Shown: positions 11,058-22,261 of the stretch, piece after piece | Layout of the letters: the number at the start of each line of letters is the position of its first letter | Numbering within the stretch: the first letter of the stretch is position 1 | From: Cryptomeria japonica | Taxonomy: Eukaryota > Streptophyta > Pinopsida > Cupressales > Cupressaceae | Assembly: GCF_030272615.1 (NCBI RefSeq) | Contig: NC_081415.1 | Location: forward strand, 108,444,406-108,508,405 | Length of the DNA stretch: 64,000 nucleotides | Reading direction: 5' to 3' | The notes under the pieces: generated by a model | What the model was told of the DNA's origin: nothing | The model's input: the letters and a program-made list of their open reading frames with translations, nothing else | Databases searched by the model: none | Translations under genes and position numbers: made by a program

Positions 11058-12699
11058 CCCTACCTTAATGGTCATCGTACGAACTACCCTACAACCCTAC
11101 AGAAGACAATCTGCAGGCCTTTTGATCACAAACGCAAAGAAGGCTGCCCCTTCACCTCAGAACACACTGCTGCTGCTGAGACCCTCCCTGGATCTATAGA
11201 ATGTTAATGATCAAGAGTACCAGAATTCTTCCAATTAGATGCAACACTCACATGTGAATTACCGAATCGTCACACATGAATTATTGAGCCAAAAAAAGAA
11301 AACTGAAACCACGATTTTGAGGAAAAATTGGCAAACCCTCCAAACAGCAACAAACACGATTTTGTAAAAAACCGCAAAAACTTTTGCAGATGAGCACTAA
11401 GCATTGTTCACTCCAGCAACTCCAAAACAAGTTGCAAGATACCACATTTGTAGATGTTTGCACCAGCAACTCCAAGTGCAACCCAAAACAAACTGCAAAA
11501 AACCATGATTTTTGTTAAAAAAACCGTCAAACCCTGAAAACTGAAGTTACAAATCATCATTTTTGTGGAAAAAAAGGGTACAAAACCCTAAAAACGGGAA
11601 CACCCATCATAATTTTTTTGTGGAAAAAAATTAGAAAACCCCCCAATAATTTTTTAGTAGAAAAAAATTATAAAACCCAAATAACCAAAATCCCATGCAA
11701 ACTTTGCAAATTGCAAATGATACACGATTTTTGAGGAGAAAAATCGATCAAAACCAAACAATAATTTTTTAAGGAAAAAAAATTATAAAACCTAGAATGA
11801 TTTTTTGTGGACAAATTATAAAAACCCAAAATAATATTTTGCGGACAAATTATAAAACCCATTAGGTAATTTTTGAAGAAAAATTATAAAATCCCTAGCT
11901 GCTGGAGACAAAGCCATGATTTAAAAAAAAATTGTCAAAAAAACAAATTCCAGTTGCAGCCGCGAGTAGATCCGACTCAAAAAAAAAAAACTCCGTCACA
12001 TTGAAGAAAATCCTTCAAATGCAGGTAGGAAACGAAACCCTAGGTCGGGACTAGACACGAAGGGCATAGATTGCAAAAGGTCATACACACAAAAATTGCC
12101 ACCCAACAAGAGAAATTGCTGCCAAAACCAAGTCACGAAAAAAGAATAGAACGCACGCAAGGTCACAGGTAAAAATAACTGTCCAAAAATGTCATCGAGC
12201 GAAATAATCGCACGAAATTTATGCGCAGACCCATCACAAGCAAAAATCTCAGGAAAATAAACTATCGTCGAAGATATGCAAATAGTGCCCAGAAAACGGA
12301 TGCAGAAAAAAATCATGCTGCTCAGACGAACCCCAACGCAAGAGGATGCGGGACCAGAAAAAACGCACAGGCTGGTTCTTCAAACCTGTCGCACCCCGCA
12401 GGAAAACCCTAACACGACTCTTTCAGACAAAGCACCTCCACCAAGTTCCACCAAAAATCTTCTTCAGACCAAAAACTTGATTTCTCTATACTGAGGAAAC
12501 CCACAAAAACCATTGAAAGAAAAAATGTCACAAAGAAGCCTCACAGAAAACTCCTTTGAAAACCCTCGAATTAAAGGAAATAGCCCACAAATATTTTTCA
12601 TAAAAAAATCGAAAAAAAATTCGAGAAATAAATTCCAGGTAAAGGCATATGAATTTTTATTAAAAAGTTTGTCAAATTCTAAAAAATCCCATCAACCCG

Positions 12700-12711
12700 C
12701 CCATGATACCA
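12700..12711 (-). other. Primer-binding site, small LTR element
   Basis: TGGTATCATGGG on the minus strand, directly after the LTR. The first eight bases match the plant initiator tRNA-Met PBS. Confidence 0.75.
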
Positions 12712-12879
12712 TGTTCAGATAATTTGATATTCAATATATTAACAAAGGAGATGATGACTCTTTAAATAGAAATTACATGACGATGTTTCTAAAAAGAAAC
12801 AATCGTTAACTAAAGACAAAAATAGAAACTAACTAAACTAAACAAGATGACCATTATAGAACATTAAATTATTTTAATA
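12712..12879 (-). repeat. 5' LTR of the small LTR element
   Basis: 168 bp, aligned to 10890-11057 without length change. Its terminal CA has decayed to TA on +. Confidence 0.78.
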
Positions 12880-12883
12880 ACTT

Positions 12884-14008
12884 GTGTGGAGTCATGGACC
12901 ATGGTTTCGTGGGAGATCTAATTTGTTTATATGTCCTTGGCACTCTTTCTTTGATCCTGATCGAATTTCTTTCTCAAAGGTTCCACTTTTGAATCCAAGT
13001 CTGCAATATTATGTTGGCATGTACATCTGTGAAGATGATTCAGCTATTGGCAAAGAAGACAGGTGCCTTTGTCAAAATTGGTTCAGACCTAGAAGGATCA
13101 TTCAGTGGCTTTGCCAAGGTCTATGTGTATGTGGATATTTCATGTCCTATTTTTCACTATTATAAAATCCATTCTTCTCTTGCTATTTTGTTACAATATG
13201 TGGATTATAAGGTATTATCCATGAGATGCTTAAGTGCGACCCGATTGGGCATCAACACTCAATCTGTTCTTAGTGGATGCTTCCGAGGGGTTAAGTTAAG
13301 TTACAGAAATGGATTCCAGAATAGGATTTTGTTTGTAGGAATCATGGATGACTGTTGCTATGTCAACATGGAGGAGAATTGCATCAGAGCTCAATATGAC
13401 CACCTTCTTAGTGGATGCTTCAGAGGGGCATGGTTATGTTACAGAAATGGGTTCCAGAAGAGGATTTTGTTTGCAGGAATCATGGATGACTCTTGCCTTG
13501 TCAACAGAGGAGAATTGCTTACTTCGGAGTGGAATGTGTTGGAATGTTTCAGAGGAATCACTCATGGAAATTGTTGCCAGTTAGCACTCCTAAGAAAAGA
13601 AGGGGTTGTAATTTAAAAGCAGAACTTCAATTGGAAGCTCAAGAAATGATTGATGAAGGATTCTAGTGAATGATGGAGGGCCTCCTCACCCATAGGAATA
13701 GGAGGATGCCTGTCACCAATGCTTGAGTTGTTTCTTTTGTCTGATTTTCTTAGGTTTTACCCTCTACTTCTTCTCTTGTTTCTATGCCTGTTTGGCATTG
13801 CTTTCGTTGGTGTGTTGACTGGATGTGTTATGTCCAGTGCTCCCTGGGGATGCATCCCCTGCCTTGGCACCCCCATCCCCGTCCTCGAAACATTGCATGG
13901 ACTTGGGGACGTGGGATCCCATTGTCTAAGACAGACCCTTATGCTAGCAGTGACTCAAACTCGAGCTCCGATTTTAATGCAGACCTACAATTTGCATTTA
14001 CTGATTAG
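12884..14008 (+). pseudogene. DUF4283-type (LINE ORF1-like) relic, right part
   Basis: The reading WSHGPWFRGRSN, then KKTGAFVKIGSDL, then GFAKVYVYVDIS matches the signature of DUF4283 proteins (GPW ... G-x-F-x-K-I-D ... FAK-x-x-V-x-x-DLS). It needs a frame change near 13011. A 138-bp (46-codon) in-frame tandem duplication follows at 13269-13520, then a stop at 13616. A short frame, 13784-14008, ends in an acidic Ser-rich tail. No reverse transcriptase is seen, and the assignment to LINE ORF1 is by motif only. Confidence 0.45.
13269..13520 (+). repeat. 138-bp in-frame tandem duplication
   Basis: CTTAGTGGATGCTTC starts at 13269 and again at 13407. Both units encode LSGCFRG...YRNGFQ-x-RILF-x-GIMDD. 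Confidence 0.85.
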
Positions 14009-14049
14009 GGACAGCCATATATTTTCTGTCTTTTTGTCATTTTATAATT

Positions 14050-15330
14050 GAATATAATGTCCCCTTTTGTAAATGCCCTAGTTTTGCCCTAAGATCACAA
14101 TATCAAGCTCATTGAAAACATAATCCATAAAATAGATCTTTCCTAGCAGGGTTAGGAATATAAACTTAATCATAAGATATTTATAATTTTATTGAGGAAA
14201 TTCAACCATAGGGAAGCTAGTATAAGGTGACTTGATGCGGTGCCCAAGAGATCCTCTAACCTAGGCCCAAGAGGGGATATACCATCCCTCTTGGCCTCAT
14301 GTGGCCCTTTGCCATCCATATAAGGTGGTGTACCTAGTGAGGTGTCATATAATGTTCCCCTTCATCATGCCATCAAATTCCACTCCCTATTATTGGACTC
14401 CTTAGTATATTGATCCACCATGATAGAGGGTTGGGGTGCATTTATAATAGGGTGTCCCAAAAGTCCTTCCCTTATAAGCCCAAGGGCGATACTCCATGCA
14501 CCTCCTTGGCCTCATGGGACCACCAATCAACCACCATGAGATGGCATACATAGAAGAGGACCTCATCGTTGTTTCCCCTCCTTGTAATCCCATACTATTC
14601 TTATCATGGCTGATTGTAGCATTTAAACAAACATATAAAGAATTTCACAGTGTGCCTTATATTCTATATATACAATAAATCATACAATAACATCATATTC
14701 CTAGACTGTATACACATTGTTCATGAGTGAGCAATTTAAGATTCATTATGCTATTAGCTATATATATCACAAGAATTCCATACCAAATCACGGTTATAAC
14801 ATCAAACTTTTGTAAGCCTGAATTCTGGTTATTTATATCGGATATGATTCTCTTCAATCTACTCTTTAGAAAGATCTTCAATGAATGTATAAACGTCCTC
14901 CCAAAAGTACTTACTTATACCCCCTTGACATGCCTTTTCATTGAGAGGTTATGCTCATTCAACCTGGTCGGCCAGCATATATAATATTTAATTTGCATTT
15001 AAAAACTTCACCAAAAGGGGCGCCAAAAACAAGGGAGGGACAGCCCTAGCAGTGCTTGAATATTATATTTTTATTTAAATTCACTTACCCTTCAACTTTG
15101 GGCACTCAAACAGCCTAGGTCAGCCATTATAACAAATTATTTTTATTTATGAATTTTCTCCTTCAATTTTGGGTGCTTGAACTAGAAGGTCAGCCCTAGC
15201 ATCATACATATTTATATTGCTTTGCAGAACAAAGGGAGATCGGTCCAAATTTCTGGTTTCATTTATTAATTGCTCCTTATAATTGATCATTCCAAATCAT
15301 AATTACCTTTATCCTGGTCAGCCCCTTGCA
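14050..15330. other. AT-rich intronic DNA with dispersed GGTCAGCC motifs
   Basis: No gene is seen. The short motif GGT(C)(A/G)GCC recurs at about 14960, 15050, 15118, 15189 and 15319 in otherwise AT-rich sequence, as it does in the flanks of the giant-LTR relatives at 19980-20280 and 39660. Confidence 0.4.
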
Positions 15331-15547
15331 TTATTTAATTACTCATGCTTATAAATCTGCAACTAGGTTTAGAACTGCTGCATCTAGGGTTTAGGACTGC
15401 TATGATCAGGGTTCTAATACTGCTGTGACCAGGGGGTATGACATTGAAACTAAGAGCCTTTGGGCATTTCTTATAATTCTTGTATAATAATTAATATGTA
15501 TGCACATTGACAATGAAAGCATTTGAATTTTGTTGATTTGCTTGTCA

Positions 15548-15990
15548 ATTCCCATGTGAAATCTCATTTCAAGTCTAATGTTATGCATTAAGCTTCTACA
15601 ATGTCTATGATGAATGCTTTATCAATGTTAAGATAATGTATTCAAAATTCCCATGTGGAATCTCAATTCAAGTCTAATGTTATGCATTAAGCTTCTACAA
15701 TGTCTATGATGAATGCTTTATCAATGTTAAGATAATGTATTCGAAATTTTTCTATTTATTTTTTCTAAATTTCCCTATTTTTTTGTTGTCATCCCCTGCA
15801 CACATTGACAATGAAAGCATTTGAATTTTGTTGATTTGTTTGTCATTCCCAAGTGAAATCTCAATTCAAGTATAACGTTATGTATTAAGCTTCTACAATG
15901 TCTATGATGAATGCTTTATCAATTGATGATATCAGTTTTCCACAATCCATTATCAATTGATGATATCATTTTTCCACAATCCATTATGTT
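15548..15990. repeat. 99-bp tandem repeats plus 35-bp repeats
   Basis: ATTCCCATGTGAAATCTC begins units at 15548 and 15647 (99-bp period), and a third diverged unit lies at 15845. Each holds AAGCTTCTACAATGTCTATG. A separate pair of 35-bp repeats (ATCAATTGATGATATCA ... CCACAATCCATT) lies at about 15917-15990. Confidence 0.85.
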
Positions 15991-17667
15991 TCTTGTCGCA
16001 TTTTCTGGATTTGATTGTGTTTCTCTTTTTGCATCAACGATTCAAATCACGCTCTGTGATTCATCATCAGAATGATAGAGCACTCAAGGAGTAGAAAGAT
16101 GGATTGTTGCAGACCAGGGGTGACTAAAAAAATGTGGAGCGGAGAGATGGGAAGGGAGAGGTTACACATGGCAAGAAGTGGTTGGAAGGAAAAAAAAAAT
16201 GTTGGTACAAAAAGAAAAATTTAATTAATAACAAGAACCAAAAACCAAAAGAAATAGACCAAGAGAAAAGGAAAGAGAGGCACAACTAAGAGACTAAAAG
16301 ACAAATTATAAATATATAACCAAGAACTTAATAATAATAAAATAACCAAGGCCTAAACAATGAAGATAAAATAAAATGAAACGAGAGAAAAAAGAGGAAA
16401 ATAAAGCAAACCACTAATTACTACAAAACCAACTAGAAAATTGTTAAATAGATAGAAAATCTAGTCTATTAAATGGGAAAAAAAAGAAGGCAAGAGATAT
16501 GCTAAAAGTACTCTTTGGATGTATATTATATATATTGACGCATAAATTATTAGTAAGTATGGCAAACATTACCAAATAAGTGCATAAAATGGAAGAAAGT
16601 TTATAAATTGAAAATGTGATATCAAACAAGATAAGATTATAATGTTTAACGAATCAGTCTAAGAGTGAATGACATAAATTAATGAAAACAAAGTAAAACT
16701 ATAAGCAAAAGAACACATAAATAATATAAACCATACAATTAAAAGAATATAATAAACAAACCTTATACATAAATGATCATAAATTACAATGGATTCATAT
16801 AATTAATTATGGCTATAATATACAAATATACAAATCCATTAATAAATGATTATTTATTATGCTTTATCAATGTTATGATATGAATATTTGAAATTTCTCT
16901 ATGTTATTTAAAATTTCCCCAATTTTTATTGCCGTACCCTATAGTCCCCTAAAAGATGGCCCAAAAGTACCCACATACACATCCCGCTGTCCCCTACAGT
17001 CCCCGAACCCGAAACTTGCAGGAATATAGATTCTGTCAACAAGTAGAGATTGTATTTTGGGTGGTTGAGGTTTTAAGAGTTCCTCATCCATGAGGTTCTT
17101 AATGTGGACACTTGAGTTCAAATCCCCATAGGGACATCTAACATGGAATTCTAAGTTGTGACTCTTTGTCTTCAATGGTTAGTTTCAAATGTGGATTGGT
17201 TTTTCAATAAAGTGGATTTCTTAGTGATTTTGTCTTCCATAGGTCGTTTCTAATGTGTTTGCTCACAAGGAGTTTGTAGCAATCCCTACTAAGTGCTAGC
17301 AAGAGCTTGTGTTGGTCTCGTGTTGACGCTTGTATAAGTAGAATATTTGTAAACAATATGCAATATTATAAAAAAGAGTGATGAACAGTCACTTATACTA
17401 AGAGGGGGAGGGAGGTGAATCAATGTAAGGCAATCTTCTACTTATTAACAACCACAATAATGACACACACAAGATCCACACAATTAAGAACACAAGATTT
17501 ATGTGGAAACTCATTTGGGGAAAAAACCAAGAAGGACCACTTGGACCTATTGTCCAAATCCAGCCACAACAAAAATAAAGTGATCTTACAATATTTGCAG
17601 GCACCAACCCACTAGAGATACCAATCCACACTTACAGAATTTGTAGGCACCAACTTACTAGAGACAT
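15991..17667. other. Gene-free AT-rich stretch
   Basis: A-rich on + from 16100 to 16850, with no element ends identified. Bases 16860-16920 resemble 15710-15790 (GCTTTATCAATGTTA...), suggesting a sequence inserted into or between repeat units. No coding signal is seen. Confidence 0.4.
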
Positions 17668-18700
17668 TGTTGATGCATGTTTTGTGACACTCACCAACAC
17701 AGAATAAAATACCAAGTATTCTATCCTCCCTTGAACAAGGAAACCTCAAATGCTAAACAATGTTATCAAATAAGGCAACCCCAAGGTTTACAATGCGAAC
17801 AATGTGACTTTATGATGGATAGACTCACTAAATGATATGATTTTGTTTATCTCACAAAAGGACTTAGACTTCCCTACAACACTAGAATACTTGACTTGAA
17901 CTTTAAATAAAAGACAAAAGATAAGGATTTAGAGAAATTTAATCTAAACACCTAAGGTCAATGATGATAATAGATAATGCTAGATAGACGAATTCCTTAA
18001 ATCAAGCTTTGCTTCGCCATGATAACAACACCTACACAAAATTGATGCGATCTCCAAAGGTAGTGAATGATTTTCATTATTACGATCATCCATTCAAATA
18101 CCCAATGCTAGCGCAATCTAAATGAACATTCACAATCAAACTATTGCTTAAATGAGGTTCAAACTAACCATACACAACAATTTGCAATCAACAAACTACA
18201 AATGGTATGAACCTAGGAATTCATCAAATATCTCCACATTTCACCATTACAATCAATGAACTTCAACTAAAGCTTGAGAAGTAGAAACCATGCAAAATGT
18301 TGAAACAACACACAAAGATCCACCATATCTTCAACAAAAATTGTAGATTAATTCCATCATAGTCTTGGCAACAATTTTTTATCTCCTCCTACTACTACTA
18401 CTTCTATTATATTCTCCTATTATTAACATCTAATATTAACTCTTACAAATGAGAAGGCAAAGCCTTATATAGAGTTCTTGATCACAAATGAAGGGCCCAA
18501 GTTCATTTCATATCAACAGCCAAGATAGTTCTATGAAACCCTAAAGTTGAAGTAGTTACAACTACCACCTACATACATTTAATGTCCTCCAATGAGATAA
18601 TTACATTGCTTTAAATGTATGACCTTTTAGGTGAAGGAACAATAAGAAAATAAGTTGTAACATTTAATTTGTGCCTTCTGCATGTCTACTTGTCCTTCAT

Positions 18701-18921
18701 GGGATGAGTCAGGTTCAATGAACTTGGACAAATTATCCTTGAATTATTTGATTGGTTGATGATGAATGGGCACCACCTCAACTTGCTTGTCTTGTAGACT
18801 TCATCTTTTGGGATGAGTCAGGTTCAATGAACTTGGACAAATTAACCTTGAATTATTTGATTGGTTGATGATGAATGGGCGCCATCTCAACTTTCTTGTC
18901 TTGTAGACTTCTTCATCTTTT
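18701..18921. repeat. 109-bp tandem duplication
   Basis: GGGATGAGTCAGGTTCAATG begins at 18701 and 18810. The two units are nearly identical. A minus-strand frame of 111 codons (19136-18801) overlaps the second unit but resembles nothing I recognise. Confidence 0.85.
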
Positions 18922-19979
18922 CTTGTAAACTTTCTTCTCTCATCATCATAAAGAAGTCGATGCATCTCTAGCCATATCTCTTGATACTCAACATCATCCA
19001 ACTTTTTGACTGTTTGTGATGGCTCATTTTCCCAAATTGCATCACCTCCATCATACTTTCTATCTCCAACGAATGAATTTCTAACTTTGATTAACTCTTT
19101 TGGAGCTATCTTCCTTGAAATTTCTTCAGCTTGCATGCTCCTTAGAGAGTCATCTTGTCTTGATCTTCATCATGTCATAGTTGAGCAATCCCCCATATTG
19201 TAATGCTCTTCATGTTGTAATGTCTCGTGCTTGTGCATCTTGATGTTGCCTTGCATTGATCCTATTGAGTCCTTCACCATGATCTTGGATGTCGTTATAG
19301 AATCCTTCATTGTTGTAGAGCAATGTTGTTCATTTTCCTCATCTTGGAATGTCGATCTTGTCTTTCTTGGTGTAATTCGATCCTTCATCCTTGGATATGC
19401 TTGACCTTGATTCTCCTTGCATTGTTGAGTCTTTCTCCATCGCTCACCATCATCCTCTTTGCAATCATTCTTGAAAAGACAAAAAAAAATACCATAGATT
19501 GTAATTGTAAATGAAATCCAATGAAAATACAAGGTAAAAGGCCTATGATGAATGAAAGTTCAAGTCTTGTATTACTAATTCATGTTATGTGAAACAATAT
19601 CAACAACAACATTGCTTATTTATACAAAATTGCTTCACAAACACTTCCCTTCATCCTTCAATGTCAATCACTTCACTCTTTCGCTCAACACCTTACTCCC
19701 CTCGTGGAAGGCTTAGCTTTGCACCTGATTCACTTGAAGTTGGACACTTCTTCACTACTGGAAACTGTTCCCTCTTGCTGCTGTAACTCACATCACCTCT
19801 TTGTTATGCACTTGAATTTGTTTAGTCTGATTTGAAATCTGTACCTTTATCAGTCTTGAATCTGCCTCCAATTCGCCCTATTTCTGCTTGTAATTCGCTT
19901 TATTTCTACCTTTAATTCCTTTTGAATTTGTTTCGAACTGTGGTGGAAACAATACTTTGCCCTTTAAATTTACAATCCC

Positions 19980-20640
19980 CTAACAAGGCCGACCTGTGCA
20001 AGAATTTTGTATTCATATTTACAATTTCAACTTTGTCTTACTTCATGTCAAGTTGGCCAGCTTCATCTATGCACGTTTCATTACATTTTCTTTGATTTTC
20101 ACCTTAATTCACATGTTTTGTGAAGATTAATCATCCAATTCAGCCTTTTGCAACATGTACTTGCATTGATTTAATTTTATTTCCAGGTCAGCCTTATTGA
20201 AAACCTAATTTCACATTTTTTGTGAGGATTTTTTACACATTTCATTCCTTTGAGGTCGGCCTTATGCATCTAGAGCAGGTTTAGTATTATTACAAGGATG
20301 TGTGAGCGCATTTAGGAGGTTATCTTGCAATGTGAAGCACAAATGAAGGTCTGCTCTGCATTGCAGAGCACATTTTAGGGTCTGTCTTGCACAACTGAGC
20401 ACGTTTTAGGGGTCCTTCAGCAATACATTGCGTGAATTCATCATTATCCTGCATTGTGGACTGCAAATCGCCTATAGTGCAATTAGGAGGTCGTCTTGCA
20501 TTATAATGCGCACTTAAGGGTCTGCTCTAAAATTTCTAGCGCAAATGCACCCTAAACCTGCATTATTGAGTGCAAATTCATGGTTGTTTTACATTGCAAG
20601 GTGGAATTGAGGGGGTGATCCATATTGCTGAGAGGATTTG
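19980..20640. repeat. Degenerate short repeats (GGTCAGCC and GCATTGCAGAGCA types)
   Basis: Bases 19980-20280 hold GGCCGACC, GGCCAGC, GGTCAGCC and GGTCGGCC at roughly 70-bp spacing. Bases 20280-20640 hold diverged units around TCT(G/T)CTCTGCATTGCAGAGCACATTTTAG. These occupy the position the palindrome satellite takes in the intact giant LTRs. Confidence 0.5.
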
Positions 20641-22060
20641 CAATGTCCCTTACTAGGTCTAGGCTTGTTTAACCATAATTAAGCTATTTCAATATACTTA
20701 TGACTTAAACTAAGTTGATTAGGAAACAAATCCATCTTAACATGAACCAAATCAAGGATATTCCATAGTTCAATTGGATTATCAATTATTAAATTCTTCA
20801 TACTAGGTAATTAATTTTGTCATTCATAATTCTTCTTCTGTTTATCATCTAATGAGCTCTTTTGGATTTACAATCTAATATTTTATTTGTCTGATTAAGA
20901 TATTACGTATATATATAACCTTATTGATATTTCATCATTATATATATATATAATCCTTATTCTGATTCGAACATAAATAAACAATTAAATGAATTATATT
21001 ATATTATAAATTATTTATAGATTTATTAGTTACTTATTTATTCATTACTTATTATATGATTTATTTGTTTACTGCAAGCATTGCAGTTCTTACGAAATAT
21101 TATAATAATTATAATATTTCTATTATTATATTATTTCTAAATTCTGTATAAGGACATTATCAGTCTTCCATATATTAAGCATGCATATTAAGCACATCAC
21201 CATGCATACCACTGTTGACGTGTATTTTGTACACAATCATACACAGAATAAAATACCTAAAGGCATCTTATCCTCTCTTGAATAAAGTCGCTAACTGCTG
21301 AAGATTCGCAAGAAGGATCAGTTAGGATGACTCCAATGTTCTTTTTGGTAGGGTCTCTACGTGTGGATAAGCACCAGTGGTCGTTGTGATTGCTGTGTCA
21401 TCAAGGGGCCTTACGTTGCCGAAGATTTTGCTGAACTAAACAAGCTTCTTTTTAAAAAAAATAACAAAAGGATAGGGTTTGCAAGAGATCTAATCTAGTC
21501 TAACCCTAAGAATGACTTAATGTGGACAAGGCTTGGTGAGATTCTACCAACTTCAATTTTGCCAAAAATCAACAACTCAATTGAAATTGATGCGATCTTC
21601 TAAGGTAACAAATGATTCTTCGATACATCAAAGATCAAAGACACTACCACGAAGGTACATATCCAAGATACATCAACGATTGAAGGTTAAGTGATTCAAG
21701 TATTCTCCAGTCGACCACGCAAGGCGTTCCTACAATCAGCAAGAAGCTAGTGGTTTGGAAAGCGAATCCTACCAAAGATCAAGTCCAACACTTTATCCTT
21801 CAAATTAACACACTATTTTGATTGAGAATGATTCAAGAAAATTGAACAACCATGAAGATAACCAAGAGAATTACAACAAAACACCATAACTTCAATATTT
21901 CATTGATCTCAAAGCCATCATATACAACAATTGTTTGAATTCTTTCTTCAAAGCTCAATCTTGCTACAAAAGTAAATTGCTTCTAAACTCTAATCTCTCT
22001 CTAATGCTGATATCTAATCTTCTTCTAATAATCTAATTACAAAATGAAATGAAATGAGGG

Positions 22061-22068
22061 TATAAATA
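22061..22068. promoter_or_regulatory. TATA-like box near the left end of the giant LTR
   Basis: TATAAATA, conserved at 55011-55018 in the other copy and as TTATATAG at equivalent places in the older relatives. It could be the element's own promoter on +. Confidence 0.45.
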
Positions 22069-22261
22069 GCATCCTCAATTACAATGAATGGTCCAGATCA
22101 AAACCAGATCAACGGTCAAGATCATGACACCTAAAACCTAATTAGGGTTTGTTACAAATAGCCTCCTTTTTACTGAACAATATTAAATGCATAGCCAAAT
22201 ATTAAATTTGGCACAAAAACCTAGGAGACATAGACCAATGACAATTAAGGTGCCATGTCAT

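Larger units (their letters stand above)
10890..12879 (-). mobile_element. Small non-autonomous LTR retrotransposon (1,990 bp)
   Basis: Two 168-bp direct repeats (10890-11057 and 12712-12879) flank a 1,654-bp internal region with no credible ORF. On the minus strand the upstream LTR ends in GAACA and is followed by TGGTATCATGGG, an initiator-tRNA-Met-type PBS. The other LTR is preceded by purine-rich AAGGTAGGG. The putative target duplication is ACTTT at 10885-10889 against ACTTG at 12880-12884 (4 of 5). The internal region is dominated by A-rich blocks like the long leader of the copia element at 42418-43420, so it is probably a copia-derived element keeping only leader sequence. Confidence 0.8.
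17668..21212 (+). mobile_element. Older relative of the giant LTR (left part), interrupted at 21212
   Basis: It starts TGTTGATGCATGTTTTGTGA and continues ACAGAATAAAATACC and TATTCTATCCTCCCTTGAA, like the start of the giant LTRs. A TATA-like CTTATATAG at about 18466 sits at the same offset (about 800 bp) as TATAAATA in the intact copies. A solo giant LTR is inserted at 21213. The right end may be near 29751, where ...TTTACAACACAACA and a CCCC/GGGG hairpin occur, but no matching target duplication was found there. Confidence 0.45.

Noticed and set aside
18801-19136. 111-codon minus-strand frame as a gene
   Set aside because: Overlaps a tandem duplication, resembles no family I know, and has no conserved counterpart in the related repeats.
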